Positions 32,617-41,277 of a stretch of 46,979 nt of DNA are shown piece by piece (position 1 is the first letter of the stretch; the number at the start of each line of letters is the position of its first letter). A program made the translations under genes and the position numbers. The DNA is from Rhizobium sullae (GTDB lineage Bacteria; Pseudomonadota; Alphaproteobacteria; Rhizobiales; Rhizobiaceae). The stretch spans positions 57,319 through 104,297 of the forward strand of contig NZ_FWER01000033.1 of the NCBI RefSeq assembly GCF_900169785.1. The letters are read 5' to 3'. The notes under the pieces are model-generated. The model saw only the letters and a list, made by a program, of their open reading frames with translations, was not told the origin of the DNA and did not search any database.

Positions 32617-34212
32617 ATGGATCGTTACGACTATATCATCATCGGCGCAGGCAGCGCGGGCTGCGTGCTGGCCAACCGCCTGTCCGAAGACCGCAATCGC
32701 CGCGTGCTGCTGCTGGAAGCCGGTGGCAGCGACAACTACTACTGGATCCATATTCCGGTCGGCTATCTCTATTGCATCAACAATCCGCGCACCGACTGGT
32801 GCTTTACGACAGCACCGGAGGAAGGGTTGAACGGCCGGGCCTTGGGTTATCCCCGCGGCAAGGTGCTCGGCGGCTGCTCTTCGATCAACGGCATGATCTA
32901 CATGCGTGGCCAGGCGCGCGACTATGACCTTTGGCGGCAGATGGGGTGTGCCGGCTGGAACTGGGATGACGTCCTGCCGTTCTTCCGCAAATCGGAGGAT
33001 CATTACCGCGGTGCAGACGCAATCCATGGTGCCGGCGGCGAATGGCGCGTGGAGAAGGCGCGGGTACGCTGGGCCGTGCTCGATGCCTTCCAGCAGGCGG
33101 CAAGGGAAGCTGGTATTCCGATGACGGAGGATTTCAACCGCGGCAGCAACGAGGGCTCCGGCTACTTCGACGTCAACCAGCGCTCCGGCATTCGATGGAA
33201 CACGGCAAAGGCCTTCCTGCGGCCGGCGATGAAGCGCGCCAATCTAACGGTTTTGACCAAGGCGCAAGTGCGGCGGCTGCTTGTGGAGGAGGGAGCCATT
33301 TCCGGCGTCGAGTTCCAGCATGACGGCATCGCGAAGCGCGCTTACGCCACCAGGGAGACAGTGCTTTCGGCTGGCTCCATCGGCTCGCCGCATATCCTGG
33401 AGCTTTCCGGCATCGGCCGCGGCGAGGTCCTGAAGAATGCCGGCGTCGACGTCGTTACCGAGGTCAAGGGCGTCGGCGAGAACCTGCAGGACCATCTGCA
33501 GCTTCGCCTCGCCTATAAGGTCACCGGTGTGCCGACGCTGAATGAGAAAGCAACGAAGCTGATCGGCAAGGCAGCAATCGGGCTCGAATATCTCATCCGC
33601 CGCTCAGGGCCGATGGCCATGGCGCCGAGCCAGCTTGGCATCTTCACGCGCTCAGGGCCTGACAAGGAGACGCCCGACCTGCAATATCACGTGCAGCCGG
33701 TCTCGCTCGACAAGTTCGGCGATCCGGTGCACGCCTTTCCAGCGATCACTGCAAGCGTTTGCAACCTGAGGCCGGAGAGCCGCGGCTCCGTCCATCTTGC
33801 GAGCCCGGATTTCGCCGCGCAGCCGACGATTGCGCCGAAATACCTCTCGACGGAGCGTGATCGCGACATCGCTGTTCGATCGATAAGGCTGACGCGGCGG
33901 ATCGTTTTGCAGCCATCCTTCGCGCGCTTCAAGCCGGAGGAATTCAAACCCGGCCCCTCCTATCAGACGGAGGCCGATCTGGAGCGGGCGGCGGGCGACA
34001 TCGGCACGACGATATTCCATCCGGTCGGCACCTGCCGGATGGGCGCAGACAAGGACAGCGTTGTTGATCCGCGGCTCAAGCTGCGCGCGCTCGGCAAGCT
34101 CAGGATCGCAGATGCCTCCATCATGCCGTCCATCACGTCAGGCAATACGAATTCGCCGACGATCATGATCGCCGAAAAGGCTGCCGCAATGATCCTCGAA
34201 GACAACAGATAG
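32617..34212 (+). CDS. GMC-family choline dehydrogenase-like oxidoreductase
   Basis: A 531-residue FAD enzyme of the choline/alcohol dehydrogenase group. FAD binding is YDYIIIGAGSAGCVLANRL (4-22), with LLLEAGGSD as the ribose contact. PRGKVLGGCSSINGMIYMRG is GMC signature 1, and SAGSIGSPHILELSGIG is signature 2. The active-site histidine is in FHPVGTCRMG and the asparagine in SGNTNSPTIMIAEKAA. It lies in one operon with a transporter and 3-hydroxyisobutyrate dehydrogenase, so it should oxidise an alcohol group on the imported compound or its product. Choline itself is not indicated, as no betaine aldehyde dehydrogenase is nearby. Confidence 0.9.
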   Translation: MDRYDYIIIGAGSAGCVLANRLSEDRNRRVLLLEAGGSDNYYWIHIPVGYLYCINNPRTDWCFTTAPEEGLNGRALGYPRGKVLGGCSSINGMIYMRGQARDYDLWRQMGCAGWNWDDVLPFFRKSEDHYRGADAIHGAGGEWRVEKARVRWAVLDAFQQAAREAGIPMTEDFNRGSNEGSGYFDVNQRSGIRWNTAKAFLRPAMKRANLTVLTKAQVRRLLVEEGAISGVEFQHDGIAKRAYATRETVLSAGSIGSPHILELSGIGRGEVLKNAGVDVVTEVKGVGENLQDHLQLRLAYKVTGVPTLNEKATKLIGKAAIGLEYLIRRSGPMAMAPSQLGIFTRSGPDKETPDLQYHVQPVSLDKFGDPVHAFPAITASVCNLRPESRGSVHLASPDFAAQPTIAPKYLSTERDRDIAVRSIRLTRRIVLQPSFARFKPEEFKPGPSYQTEADLERAAGDIGTTIFHPVGTCRMGADKDSVVDPRLKLRALGKLRIADASIMPSITSGNTNSPTIMIAEKAAAMILEDNR

Positions 34213-34221
34213 GAGGCCAGC

Positions 34222-35103
34222 ATGGCACGGATCGCATTTATCGGGCTCGGCAATATGGGCGGACCGATGGCGGCAAATCTCGTCAAGGCCGGGCATGAGG
34301 TGACGGGTTTTGATCTTGCTGCGCCAGTTCTCAAGGCGGCGGAGGAAACCGGCGTGAAGCCTGCGGGCCACATCAGCCAGGCGGTGGCCAATGCCGAGAT
34401 CGTCGTCACGATGCTGCCGCAGGGCAAACATGTGCTGACGGCCTGGCCAGACATTCTCGCTTCCATTCCTGCAGGAACACTGGTGATCGACTGCTCGACG
34501 ATCGATGTCGAAAGTGCTCGCAAGGCCCATGCGATGGCCAAAACCGCAGGCTGCCTCTCGCTCGACGCTCCCGTCTCCGGCGGAACCGGCGGGGCAGCGG
34601 CCGGTACGCTGACCTTCATGGCGGGCGGTTCAAAAGAGAGTTTCGCCAAGGCAAAACCGATCCTCGAAGCCATGGGCAAGAAGATCGTCCACTGCGGCGA
34701 AGCGGGTGCTGGGCAGGCGGCCAAGATCTGCAACAATATGATCCTCGGTATCTCGATGATCGGTGTTTGCGAAGCTTTCGTGCTGGCGGAAAAACTCGGC
34801 CTTTCGCATCAGGCGCTCTTTGATGTTGCCTCGACCTCGTCCGGCCAGTGCTGGTCGATCAACACCTATTGCCCGGTGCCGGGTCCGGTACCGACCTCGC
34901 CGGCAAACAACGGTTACAAGCCAGGATTTGCCGCTGCTCTGATGCTGAAGGATCTGCGGCTGTCGCAGGAGGCCGCACTTTCAAGCGGCGCATCGACCCC
35001 GCTCGGCGCCGAAGCCGCGCAGCTTTATGCGCTCTTCGAAAAGCAGGGCAATGGCGGAAGGGACTTCTCCGCCATCATCGAGATGTTTCGCAGCAAAGTC
35101 TGA
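34222..35103 (+). CDS. 3-hydroxyisobutyrate dehydrogenase family protein
   Basis: A 293-residue NAD(P)-dependent beta-hydroxyacid dehydrogenase. IAFIGLGNMGGPMAANLVKAGH (4-25) is the cofactor site. LDAPVSGGTGGAAAGTLTFMAGG is the substrate loop. GAGQAAKICNNMILGISMIG carries the catalytic lysine. CWSINTYCPVPGPVP and the later LMLKDLRLSQEAA match HIBADH more closely than tartronate semialdehyde reductase. GGAGGC lies before the ATG. It is the last gene of the operon and meets the convergent hydratase gene with no gap. It would handle a 3-hydroxy acid made from the imported compound, or valine catabolism. Confidence 0.9.
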   Translation: MARIAFIGLGNMGGPMAANLVKAGHEVTGFDLAAPVLKAAEETGVKPAGHISQAVANAEIVVTMLPQGKHVLTAWPDILASIPAGTLVIDCSTIDVESARKAHAMAKTAGCLSLDAPVSGGTGGAAAGTLTFMAGGSKESFAKAKPILEAMGKKIVHCGEAGAGQAAKICNNMILGISMIGVCEAFVLAEKLGLSHQALFDVASTSSGQCWSINTYCPVPGPVPTSPANNGYKPGFAAALMLKDLRLSQEAALSSGASTPLGAEAAQLYALFEKQGNGGRDFSAIIEMFRSKV

Positions 35104-35871
35104 TTATTTCGCGATGAGCGAGAGGTGAAGCCTACTGGCCTCGCCAAGGAGGATATCGATCTCGCCCGGCGAAGCGAGTTCAATCGCGCCGCAAAGGGTG
35201 CCTGTGGTGATCAACGCGCCGGCCTTCAGCGAGTTTTCCGGCCGAAACCTGTCATTGGCGTAGCCGACAAGCCAGGTGAGCACGTCGCCTTTCGGATGCT
35301 GCGCCGGGGCGTCGTAGATCGGTTGTCCGTTGAAGGTAACTTTCAACTGTGTTCCGGTTGCCGTATCGATCAGCGTCTTCGGCATGGCCGGGCCGAGCAC
35401 ATAGCCGCAGTTGCCGAGGCGATCGGCGAGGAAGAGGAAAAAGGAGAGCCTGCCGCTTTCCTCGATGGCGGAAGCCAGGAGTTCGGCGCCGAGATGGACA
35501 GTCGCAACCGCATCGGCGACTTCGGCGCGACTGTAGCTGCTTTCGCGGATCGCAAGATCCTTGCCGAGACGAACGGCAATCTCCGCTTCAAACTTCATGC
35601 CCTTCGCCCAGGGGATTTGGGCACCGGAATCGGTTTCCGCATAGGGATGGAGCGGCGCCGTCACGGCCTGGCCATCCGGCGAAGCGGCCACTTTCCAGGC
35701 ATTGCTGGTGATGCCTTCTTCGGCGGCGAGGAAATTCTGCGCATCCATGGCGTGGCGGAGATCGGCGGGAAGCGCGAAACTGGCAGTCGGCGCCAGTTTG
35801 CCGGCATTGTGGAGACTGCGAAGCCGCGCGGCAAGGGCACGCGGATCGAAGACCGCGTTTGAATCCATCAT
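35104..35871 (-). CDS. 2-keto-4-pentenoate hydratase/MhpD family protein (FAH superfamily)
   Basis: A 255-residue protein of the hydratase branch of the fumarylacetoacetase superfamily, which adds water to 2-hydroxy-dienoates from aromatic breakdown. Typical segments are SNAWKVAASPDG, GMKFEAEIAVRLGKDL (metal-binding Glu-x-Glu), TVHLGAELLASAIEES and LKAGALITTGTLCGAIELASPGE. GGAGG lies seven bases before the ATG at 35871; a longer frame to 35907 has no better start. It runs in the same direction as rhaK, 82 bases downstream, so it may be read from the rhamnose operon, although nothing in the phosphorylative pathway needs it. No ring-cleavage genes are nearby. Confidence 0.82.
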   Translation of the reverse strand: MMDSNAVFDPRALAARLRSLHNAGKLAPTASFALPADLRHAMDAQNFLAAEEGITSNAWKVAASPDGQAVTAPLHPYAETDSGAQIPWAKGMKFEAEIAVRLGKDLAIRESSYSRAEVADAVATVHLGAELLASAIEESGRLSFFLFLADRLGNCGYVLGPAMPKTLIDTATGTQLKVTFNGQPIYDAPAQHPKGDVLTWLVGYANDRFRPENSLKAGALITTGTLCGAIELASPGEIDILLGEASRLHLSLIAK

Positions 35872-35953
35872 GATGTTTCCTCCACCTGATTTTGAACGAT
35901 CCAACATTAGCTGCCGGCCTTGGGCGAGGTAAAGGGCGCGGATGAAAAGACCG

Positions 35954-37336
35954 CTATTCCATCGCTGCGTGCCAGGTGTGGCGATAGTTTTTCAGGCCGG
36001 CAATCGCAGCTGGCGTGAAACGCCTTTCCGGACCGGGTGTGGGTCTGATGCCGGTGAGCAGTGCGGCGCCTTGACTGGTGCCGGTCGATCCCGGCAGGGC
36101 AATCACGTCACGCCCCGTCAGTGCTGCGAGAACCTTGAGATACGTCTCGTTCAGCGCGAACGGCCCTTCGACGATGACAGGCCCCTTGGCGCCGATCAAG
36201 CCGAAGCAGGCCTCGGTCATCAAGGCGAGGTAGAGGCACATGGCGGCGTAGCGTTCCGCAGGGCTTGCCCTATCGGCATTCAGCCAGCGTCCTTGGCGGC
36301 CGGGGAAGGGGCCGGAGCCGGTGGCGACATTCGGCAGCAACATCAGGTTTCCCGCAACGACGGGGCCGAGAGCTGCCGCAACGTCCTCTGGCGGAACACT
36401 GCCGATTTCTGTGGAAAGAATCTCGAACTCACGGCCCCCCATGAAGCGGGAGGACGGCACAGCGCGGCCATAGGCATCGACATTGGCAAGCGCATCGCGC
36501 TTCGGGTCGAGATGGGTAAGGTCGCCGCCGACGCCGAAATTGACAACCCACGTGCCCGTCGAGACAACCGCAAAGGGCGCCTGGCGCGCAACGAGATGCG
36601 GCAGCAGCGAGGCATTGGAGTCGTGGATGCCACAATAGACCGGGATATCGGCAGCGATTTCGATGCCGCGAGCGATCTCCGGCAAGACGGGACCGAGCGC
36701 CTCAAAGGCCGAATGGATGGGCGCCATGAGATCGCGGACGCCGAGCGTATCGACCAGCGAGGAATATTCACCTGCCTTCGGATTCCAGAGATCCGTGTGG
36801 CAGCCAAGCGAGGTCAACTCATTCGCCGTAACGCCCGTCAGCCGTGCCGCCCAATATTGAGGATAGGTGACGATGGTTGCCACCTTCGCGAATTCCCGCG
36901 GAAAGGCCGTTTTCTGATAGTGAAGCTGGGCGCCGACATTCAGCCCCATCGACTGGCGCGGCGAATAGGTCTCCTCGAAGGGTGGGCGCAGCGCGCTATA
37001 AGCCTCTCGGATCTCTTGCAGATATTCGTGCTCGTAATCGAGAACCGGCATGGCGAGCTTGCCATCGGCGCCGATGAGCGCTGCCGACGCGCCGTGTGTC
37101 GTGATCGAAATCGCATCGAAGCCCGGCGCCGTCGCGAAAGACTTCAATGCATCGAGCGCGAAGGCCCATAAGCCGTCGATATCATAATGCGGATAGATGC
37201 CGGACCTGACGACCGTATTCGCCGTCTTTGCGGCTGCGATTTCCGTGCCGGTTTGGCTGTCGAGCACGACGACTTTCGCATTCGTCTTGCCGATATCGAG
37301 AACGGCGATGCGGCTGTAATCGGGCATGTTGTTCAT
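35954..37336 (-). CDS. rhaK: L-rhamnulose kinase (FGGY family), rhizobial RhaK
   Basis: A 460-residue sugar kinase that phosphorylates L-rhamnulose. The FGGY N-terminal phosphate motif is AVLDIGKTNAKVVVLD. CGIHDSNASLLPHL and AVVSTGTWVVNFG mark the mid-region, and VIVEGPFALNETYLKVLAALTG with PGSTGTSQGAALL mark the C-terminal nucleotide domain. The frame extends to 37423, but the ATG at 37336 overlaps the rhaU stop as ATGA and starts just before the conserved domain. In R. leguminosarum this kinase is also needed for activity of the rhamnose ABC transporter. Here it is the last gene of rhaRSTPQUK. Confidence 0.93.
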   Translation of the reverse strand: MNNMPDYSRIAVLDIGKTNAKVVVLDSQTGTEIAAAKTANTVVRSGIYPHYDIDGLWAFALDALKSFATAPGFDAISITTHGASAALIGADGKLAMPVLDYEHEYLQEIREAYSALRPPFEETYSPRQSMGLNVGAQLHYQKTAFPREFAKVATIVTYPQYWAARLTGVTANELTSLGCHTDLWNPKAGEYSSLVDTLGVRDLMAPIHSAFEALGPVLPEIARGIEIAADIPVYCGIHDSNASLLPHLVARQAPFAVVSTGTWVVNFGVGGDLTHLDPKRDALANVDAYGRAVPSSRFMGGREFEILSTEIGSVPPEDVAAALGPVVAGNLMLLPNVATGSGPFPGRQGRWLNADRASPAERYAAMCLYLALMTEACFGLIGAKGPVIVEGPFALNETYLKVLAALTGRDVIALPGSTGTSQGAALLTGIRPTPGPERRFTPAAIAGLKNYRHTWHAAME

Positions 37337-37653
37337 GGCATGTGGAAGACGGTGACCAGATCGCTCTGAACCGGTGAATTGTCCGGGTTGGTTTCCATGA
37401 TGTCGGCCATATGCGCCCACCACTTCTTCATGATGGGATGCTCTGGCAGGCTTGCCATCGTGTGATCTTTCGGCCGCGTCAGCACGCCGAACAGCGTGTT
37501 CGTCTCGCGGTCGAGATGGATCGAATAATCGCTGGCGCCGGAATGATGCAGCAGCTCGATAAGTTCCGGCCAGATCTCGTTGTGCCGTTTCTTGTACTCG
37601 GCTTCCATGCCCGGGTTGAGCTTCATCTTGAAGGCGTGTTTTTCGAGGGTCAT
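37333..37653 (-). CDS. rhaU: L-rhamnose mutarotase
   Basis: A 106-residue RhaM/RhaU-family enzyme that interconverts alpha and beta anomers of L-rhamnose for the isomerase. MTLEKHAFKMKLNPGMEAEY opens it; KRHNEIWPELIELLHHSGASDYSIHL holds the conserved histidine, and KKWWAHMADIMETNPDNSP is the family C-terminus with its paired tryptophans. The start overlaps the rhaQ stop and its stop overlaps the rhaK start, both by four bases. The reading frame is open far upstream inside rhaQ, but that part is out-of-frame shadow. Confidence 0.94.
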   Translation of the reverse strand: MTLEKHAFKMKLNPGMEAEYKKRHNEIWPELIELLHHSGASDYSIHLDRETNTLFGVLTRPKDHTMASLPEHPIMKKWWAHMADIMETNPDNSPVQSDLVTVFHMP

Positions 37654-38660
37654 TTGGAGCTCATGGCTTTGATACGGCGGGCGACGATCGGAATGGCAAT
37701 CGTGATGATGAGCAGCAGGCCGATGAAGATCGACATGACGATGCCCGGAACATTGAGCAGGCCGAGGCCGAACGTAACGAGACCCATGACGAAGGCGGCG
37801 ATGACGACACCGCCGATCGTGCCGGAGCCGCCGAGGATCGAGACGCCGCCGAGCACGACCATGGTGACGACTTCGAGCTCCCAGCCCTGCGCAATCGAGG
37901 GACGGGTGGATCCGAGGCGCGAGGTGAGGCACACGGCAGCGACGCCGCTCATGACGCCTGTCAGCATGAACAGGATGAATTTCACGCGCTCGACCGGTAT
38001 GCCGGAGAAGCGGGCGGCGAAATCGTTGTTGCCGATCGTATACACCTGACGGCCGAAGTTCGTGGCGTGCAGCAGGATGGCAAAAAGGATCGCCAGCACG
38101 ATGAACAAAACGAACTCGAAGGAGAACACCCAGACGACATAGCCTTGGCCGAAATAGGCGAAATCGGCGGGGTATTTGCCATAGGCCTGGTCGCCGAGCA
38201 CGATATAGGAAACGCCGCGGAAGAGGCTCATCGTGCCGATGGTGACGACGATCGATGGCAGCTTCAATGCCGAGACGAGGAAACCGTTGAAAAGCCCGCA
38301 GACGAGACCGGTGCCGATACCGATCAGGACGAGGCCCGGTGTGCCGATGCCAGCCTGAGCGGCCCAACCCATGGCGGTCGAGGCAAGCGCGATGATGGCG
38401 GCTACCGAAAGGTCGATCTCGCCGGCAATGACGAGCAACGCCATGGCGAAGGCGATCATCGCCTTTTCGGTGAAGTTGAAGGTCGCGTCCGAGAGGTTCC
38501 AGGCATTCAGGAAGTAGGGCGATGCCATGGAATTGAAGATGAAGATGGCGATGGCAACGCCGAAGAGCAGCACTTCCCAGCTGGCCATGATGCGGCGGAG
38601 CGGCGTGCCGAGACGATCGGGAATCACGCGTTTTTCGATTGGGGCGGAAACGCTGCTCAT
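37650..38660 (-). CDS. rhaQ: Rhamnose ABC transporter permease RhaQ
   Basis: A 336-residue permease of the RbsC/BPD_transp_2 type with about nine membrane segments. AMIAFAMALLVIAGEIDLSVAAI is the family region with Gly-Glu-Ile-Asp-Leu-Ser. LKLPSIVVTIGTMSLFRGVSY follows, and VVTMVVLGGVSILGGSGTIGG near the C-terminus is the ATPase-coupling segment. It overlaps rhaP and rhaU by four bases each. It should form the channel as a heterodimer with RhaP. Confidence 0.93.
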   Translation of the reverse strand: MSSVSAPIEKRVIPDRLGTPLRRIMASWEVLLFGVAIAIFIFNSMASPYFLNAWNLSDATFNFTEKAMIAFAMALLVIAGEIDLSVAAIIALASTAMGWAAQAGIGTPGLVLIGIGTGLVCGLFNGFLVSALKLPSIVVTIGTMSLFRGVSYIVLGDQAYGKYPADFAYFGQGYVVWVFSFEFVLFIVLAILFAILLHATNFGRQVYTIGNNDFAARFSGIPVERVKFILFMLTGVMSGVAAVCLTSRLGSTRPSIAQGWELEVVTMVVLGGVSILGGSGTIGGVVIAAFVMGLVTFGLGLLNVPGIVMSIFIGLLLIITIAIPIVARRIKAMSSK

Positions 38661-39658
38661 GCGGTCACCTCGGCTGGAGTTTCTGCGGCTGCCTTGTCGC
38701 GCAGGATGATGCGCCCGCGGCTGCGTTCGCGCCGGGCATTGAAGACGACGGCGAGGATGATGACGGTGCCGGAGATCGCCATCTGCGTGAAGGGCGAGAT
38801 GCCGATAACGGGAAGCGCGTTCTTGATGACGCCGAGGAAGAGAGCTCCGAGAACGGTACCAATGACCGAGCCGACGCCGCCGGCAATCGAAATGCCGCCG
38901 ATGACGCAGGCCGCCACACTGTCAAGTTCGAAGCCGCTGGCGATATCGACATAGGCGACGGCGTAGCGCGAGACCCAAAGATAGCTCGCAAGGCCGGCGA
39001 GCGCACCGGACAGCACGAAGGCGAGGAACTTCGTCCAGCCTGTATCGATGCCTGCATAGACGGCCGCCGTCGGATTGCCGCCGGTCGCATAGGCCGAGCG
39101 GCCGAACTGGGTGTATTTCAGCAGTATATACATCAGCAGCACGATGACGATGCCTACCCAGCCGAGAACGGGCAGGCCGAGGATCAGCGTGCGCGGCACG
39201 GAAAGGAACGTCGGCGTCATCTGGTGGGCGTTCACCCAGGCGCCGCCAGAGAGCACAAAGGCCATGCCGCGATAGATCGTCAGTGTTCCGAGCGTGACGA
39301 CGATCGGCGGAATTTCAAGCGCCCAGACGAGACAGCCATTGATCGCACCGAGGCAGGCGCCGATCGCAATCGCTGCAAGGATCAGGACGACCAGCGGCAA
39401 ATCGGGATAGGCGGCATTCATCATCGCGATCGCCATGCCGGTGAAGGCAAGGTTGGCGGCGACCGAAAGGTCGATGGATTTCGTCAGTATCACGGTCATC
39501 TGCGCCAGCGCCAGAATGATGAGGATCGACGTATCGTTGAAGATGCCGGCGAGGTTCGAAGGCGTCGCAAAATCCGCCGCGCGCGTCGAAAAGACCCCAA
39601 TCATCAAGACGATGATGAGGAAAAGCAGTGTTTCGCGTTTTCTGATCAGTCTTGCCAT
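38657..39658 (-). CDS. rhaP: Rhamnose ABC transporter permease RhaP
   Basis: A 333-residue RbsC-type permease with about nine membrane segments. ILALAQMTVILTKSIDLSVAANLA carries the conserved Ile-Asp-Leu-Ser. LEIPPIVVTLGTLTIYRGMAFV follows, and DSVAACVIGGISIAGGVGSVIG is the coupling region. It ends in a charged tail (ARRERSRGRIILRDKAA). It begins eight bases after rhaT and overlaps rhaQ by four. The gene order T-P-Q is that of R. leguminosarum. Confidence 0.93.
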   Translation of the reverse strand: MARLIRKRETLLFLIIVLMIGVFSTRAADFATPSNLAGIFNDTSILIILALAQMTVILTKSIDLSVAANLAFTGMAIAMMNAAYPDLPLVVLILAAIAIGACLGAINGCLVWALEIPPIVVTLGTLTIYRGMAFVLSGGAWVNAHQMTPTFLSVPRTLILGLPVLGWVGIVIVLLMYILLKYTQFGRSAYATGGNPTAAVYAGIDTGWTKFLAFVLSGALAGLASYLWVSRYAVAYVDIASGFELDSVAACVIGGISIAGGVGSVIGTVLGALFLGVIKNALPVIGISPFTQMAISGTVIILAVVFNARRERSRGRIILRDKAAAETPAEVTA

Positions 39659-39666
39659 GTTTTACC

Positions 39667-41202
39667 TCATGCATTTCCGGTCGCTGCGCGCACCAGTGTC
39701 TCCGGTGAAAGCTCTGCTCGCGCAAAGAGGCCGACCGACAACCCTTCCTTCATCACCAGCACCCGATCCGACATGCCGATGATTTCCGGCAGTTCGGAGG
39801 AGATCATGATGATCGAAAGGCCTTCCGCGGCGAGTTCGCTGATGAAGCCGTGGACGGCAGCCTTGGAACCGATATCGATGCCCTTGGTCGGCTCGTCGAG
39901 GATGATGACCTTGGGCTGCGTCGCCAGCCACTTGCCGATGACGACTTTCTGCTGGTTGCCGCCTGACAGCGTGCCGACAGGGACGGAGAGGGCGGCGGCG
40001 CGAAGGTCCAGGCGCTCGGCATATTTGCGGGCAAGCGCAAATTCGTTGGCGGCTTTGAGGAAGCCCTTGCGCGAGGTGCGCGTCAGCGACGGCAATGTCA
40101 TGTTCTGGTAGATCGGCATCGGCAGCGCCAGACCGTGGCGGCCGCGCTCTTCCGGCACATAGACGATGCCGGCGCGTATGGCATCATGAGGAGAGGCAAT
40201 CGACAGCTCCTTGCCGTCGAGTATGAGTTTGCCGGAGAGCGGCTTGGTGATGCCGAAGAGCGATTGGCAAAGTTCCGAGCGTCCGGCGCCGATCAGGCCA
40301 TAAACGCCAAGAATTTCGCCCTTGCGGAGAGTGAAGGAAATATCGCGGAATTCCGTGCGGTGACAGTAATTCTGGACTTCGAGGACCGGACCGCCGATCT
40401 GCACCGGAAACTTGGGAAACACGTTTTCGACATCGCGGCCGACCATGAGCTTCACGATCGCGTCCTGCGGCGTTTCCTTCAGCCTGCCGTTTCCGACGGC
40501 GCGGCCGTCGCGGAAGACAACGAAGTTGTCGGCGATCTCGTAGAGTTCGTCGAACTTGTGGCTGATGAAAAGGATCGCCTTGCCCTTTTCCTTCAGGCCC
40601 TGGACGATGCGGAAGAGATCGTCGATTTCTTTACGGGAAAGGGCGGCCGTCGGCTCGTCCATGATGACGATACGGGCCTCGATCGAAAGCGCGCGGGCGA
40701 TCGCCACCAGATGGCGCTGCGCGATCGAGAGGTCCTTCAGCCGGATCGTCGGATCGATATTGCTTTCGAGTGAGGTCAGCAGCTCCTTCGAGCGGCTGTT
40801 CATTTGCTTCCAGTCGATCGTGCGGAATTTTGTGCGCGGCGCATGGCCGAGGAAGATGTTTTCGGCAACGGTCAACTCGTCGAAGAGGACAGTTTCCTGA
40901 TGGATGGCCGTGACGCCCGCATCGATTGCGGCCTGCGCGCTTGCAAAGGTGACTGGGTGGCCGTCGACGATGATTTCGCCTTCGTTCGGCCTGTAGATGC
41001 CGGTCAGGATCTTGACGAGCGTGGATTTGCCCGCGCCGTTTTCGCCGATCAGCGCCGTCACCCTGCCGGGATAGAGCGCGATGCTGACATTGTCGAGCGC
41101 CTTTACGCCGGGAAAGATCTGCGAGATGCCCCGCATTTCGAGGATGGCCTGCGCATCTGCGGCCTTGCGGTCCGTGACGGGTTGTTGAAGGGCAGTGTTC
41201 AT
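39667..41202 (-). CDS. rhaT: Rhamnose ABC transporter ATP-binding protein RhaT (double ABC cassette)
   Basis: A 511-residue sugar ATPase with two cassettes, as in RbsA/MglA. The first has Walker A LIGENGAGKSTLVKIL, signature region LSIAQRHLVAIARAL and Walker B RIVIMDEPTAALS. The second has YGLIGAGRSELCQSL in place of a canonical Walker A, signature LSGGNQQKVVIGKWL and Walker B KVIILDEPTKGID. The degenerate second P-loop is normal for sugar transporters of this class. The gene is 75 bases after rhaS, with a GC-rich hairpin between them. Confidence 0.93.
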   Translation of the reverse strand: MNTALQQPVTDRKAADAQAILEMRGISQIFPGVKALDNVSIALYPGRVTALIGENGAGKSTLVKILTGIYRPNEGEIIVDGHPVTFASAQAAIDAGVTAIHQETVLFDELTVAENIFLGHAPRTKFRTIDWKQMNSRSKELLTSLESNIDPTIRLKDLSIAQRHLVAIARALSIEARIVIMDEPTAALSRKEIDDLFRIVQGLKEKGKAILFISHKFDELYEIADNFVVFRDGRAVGNGRLKETPQDAIVKLMVGRDVENVFPKFPVQIGGPVLEVQNYCHRTEFRDISFTLRKGEILGVYGLIGAGRSELCQSLFGITKPLSGKLILDGKELSIASPHDAIRAGIVYVPEERGRHGLALPMPIYQNMTLPSLTRTSRKGFLKAANEFALARKYAERLDLRAAALSVPVGTLSGGNQQKVVIGKWLATQPKVIILDEPTKGIDIGSKAAVHGFISELAAEGLSIIMISSELPEIIGMSDRVLVMKEGLSVGLFARAELSPETLVRAATGNA

Positions 41203-41231
41203 CAGCGCGTTACCGGTGTCGAATGAGAAAT

Positions 41232-41255
41232 CCCGGCGGCCCTAAAGCCGCCGGG
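41232..41255 (-). terminator. GC-rich hairpin between rhaS and rhaT, possible attenuator or RNA stabiliser
   Basis: CCCGGCGGC and GCCGCCGGG are exact 9-base complements around a 6-base loop. In the direction of transcription the stem is followed by ATTTCTCATT, only partly T-rich, so full termination is uncertain. Such stems after binding-protein genes commonly protect the upstream mRNA or reduce readthrough, giving more binding protein than transporter. Confidence 0.65.
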
Positions 41256-41277
41256 GCTTATGTATAACGGTTCGAGA

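Noticed and set aside
38639..40111. A 490-codon plus-strand frame opposite rhaP and rhaT.
   Set aside because: It is rich in Asp/Arg/Gly, as expected from the antisense of membrane and ATPase genes, with no recognisable family.
39667..41202. The degenerate second Walker A of RhaT as an anomaly.
   Set aside because: IGAGRSEL-type second P-loops are normal in double-cassette sugar ATPases such as RbsA and MglA.
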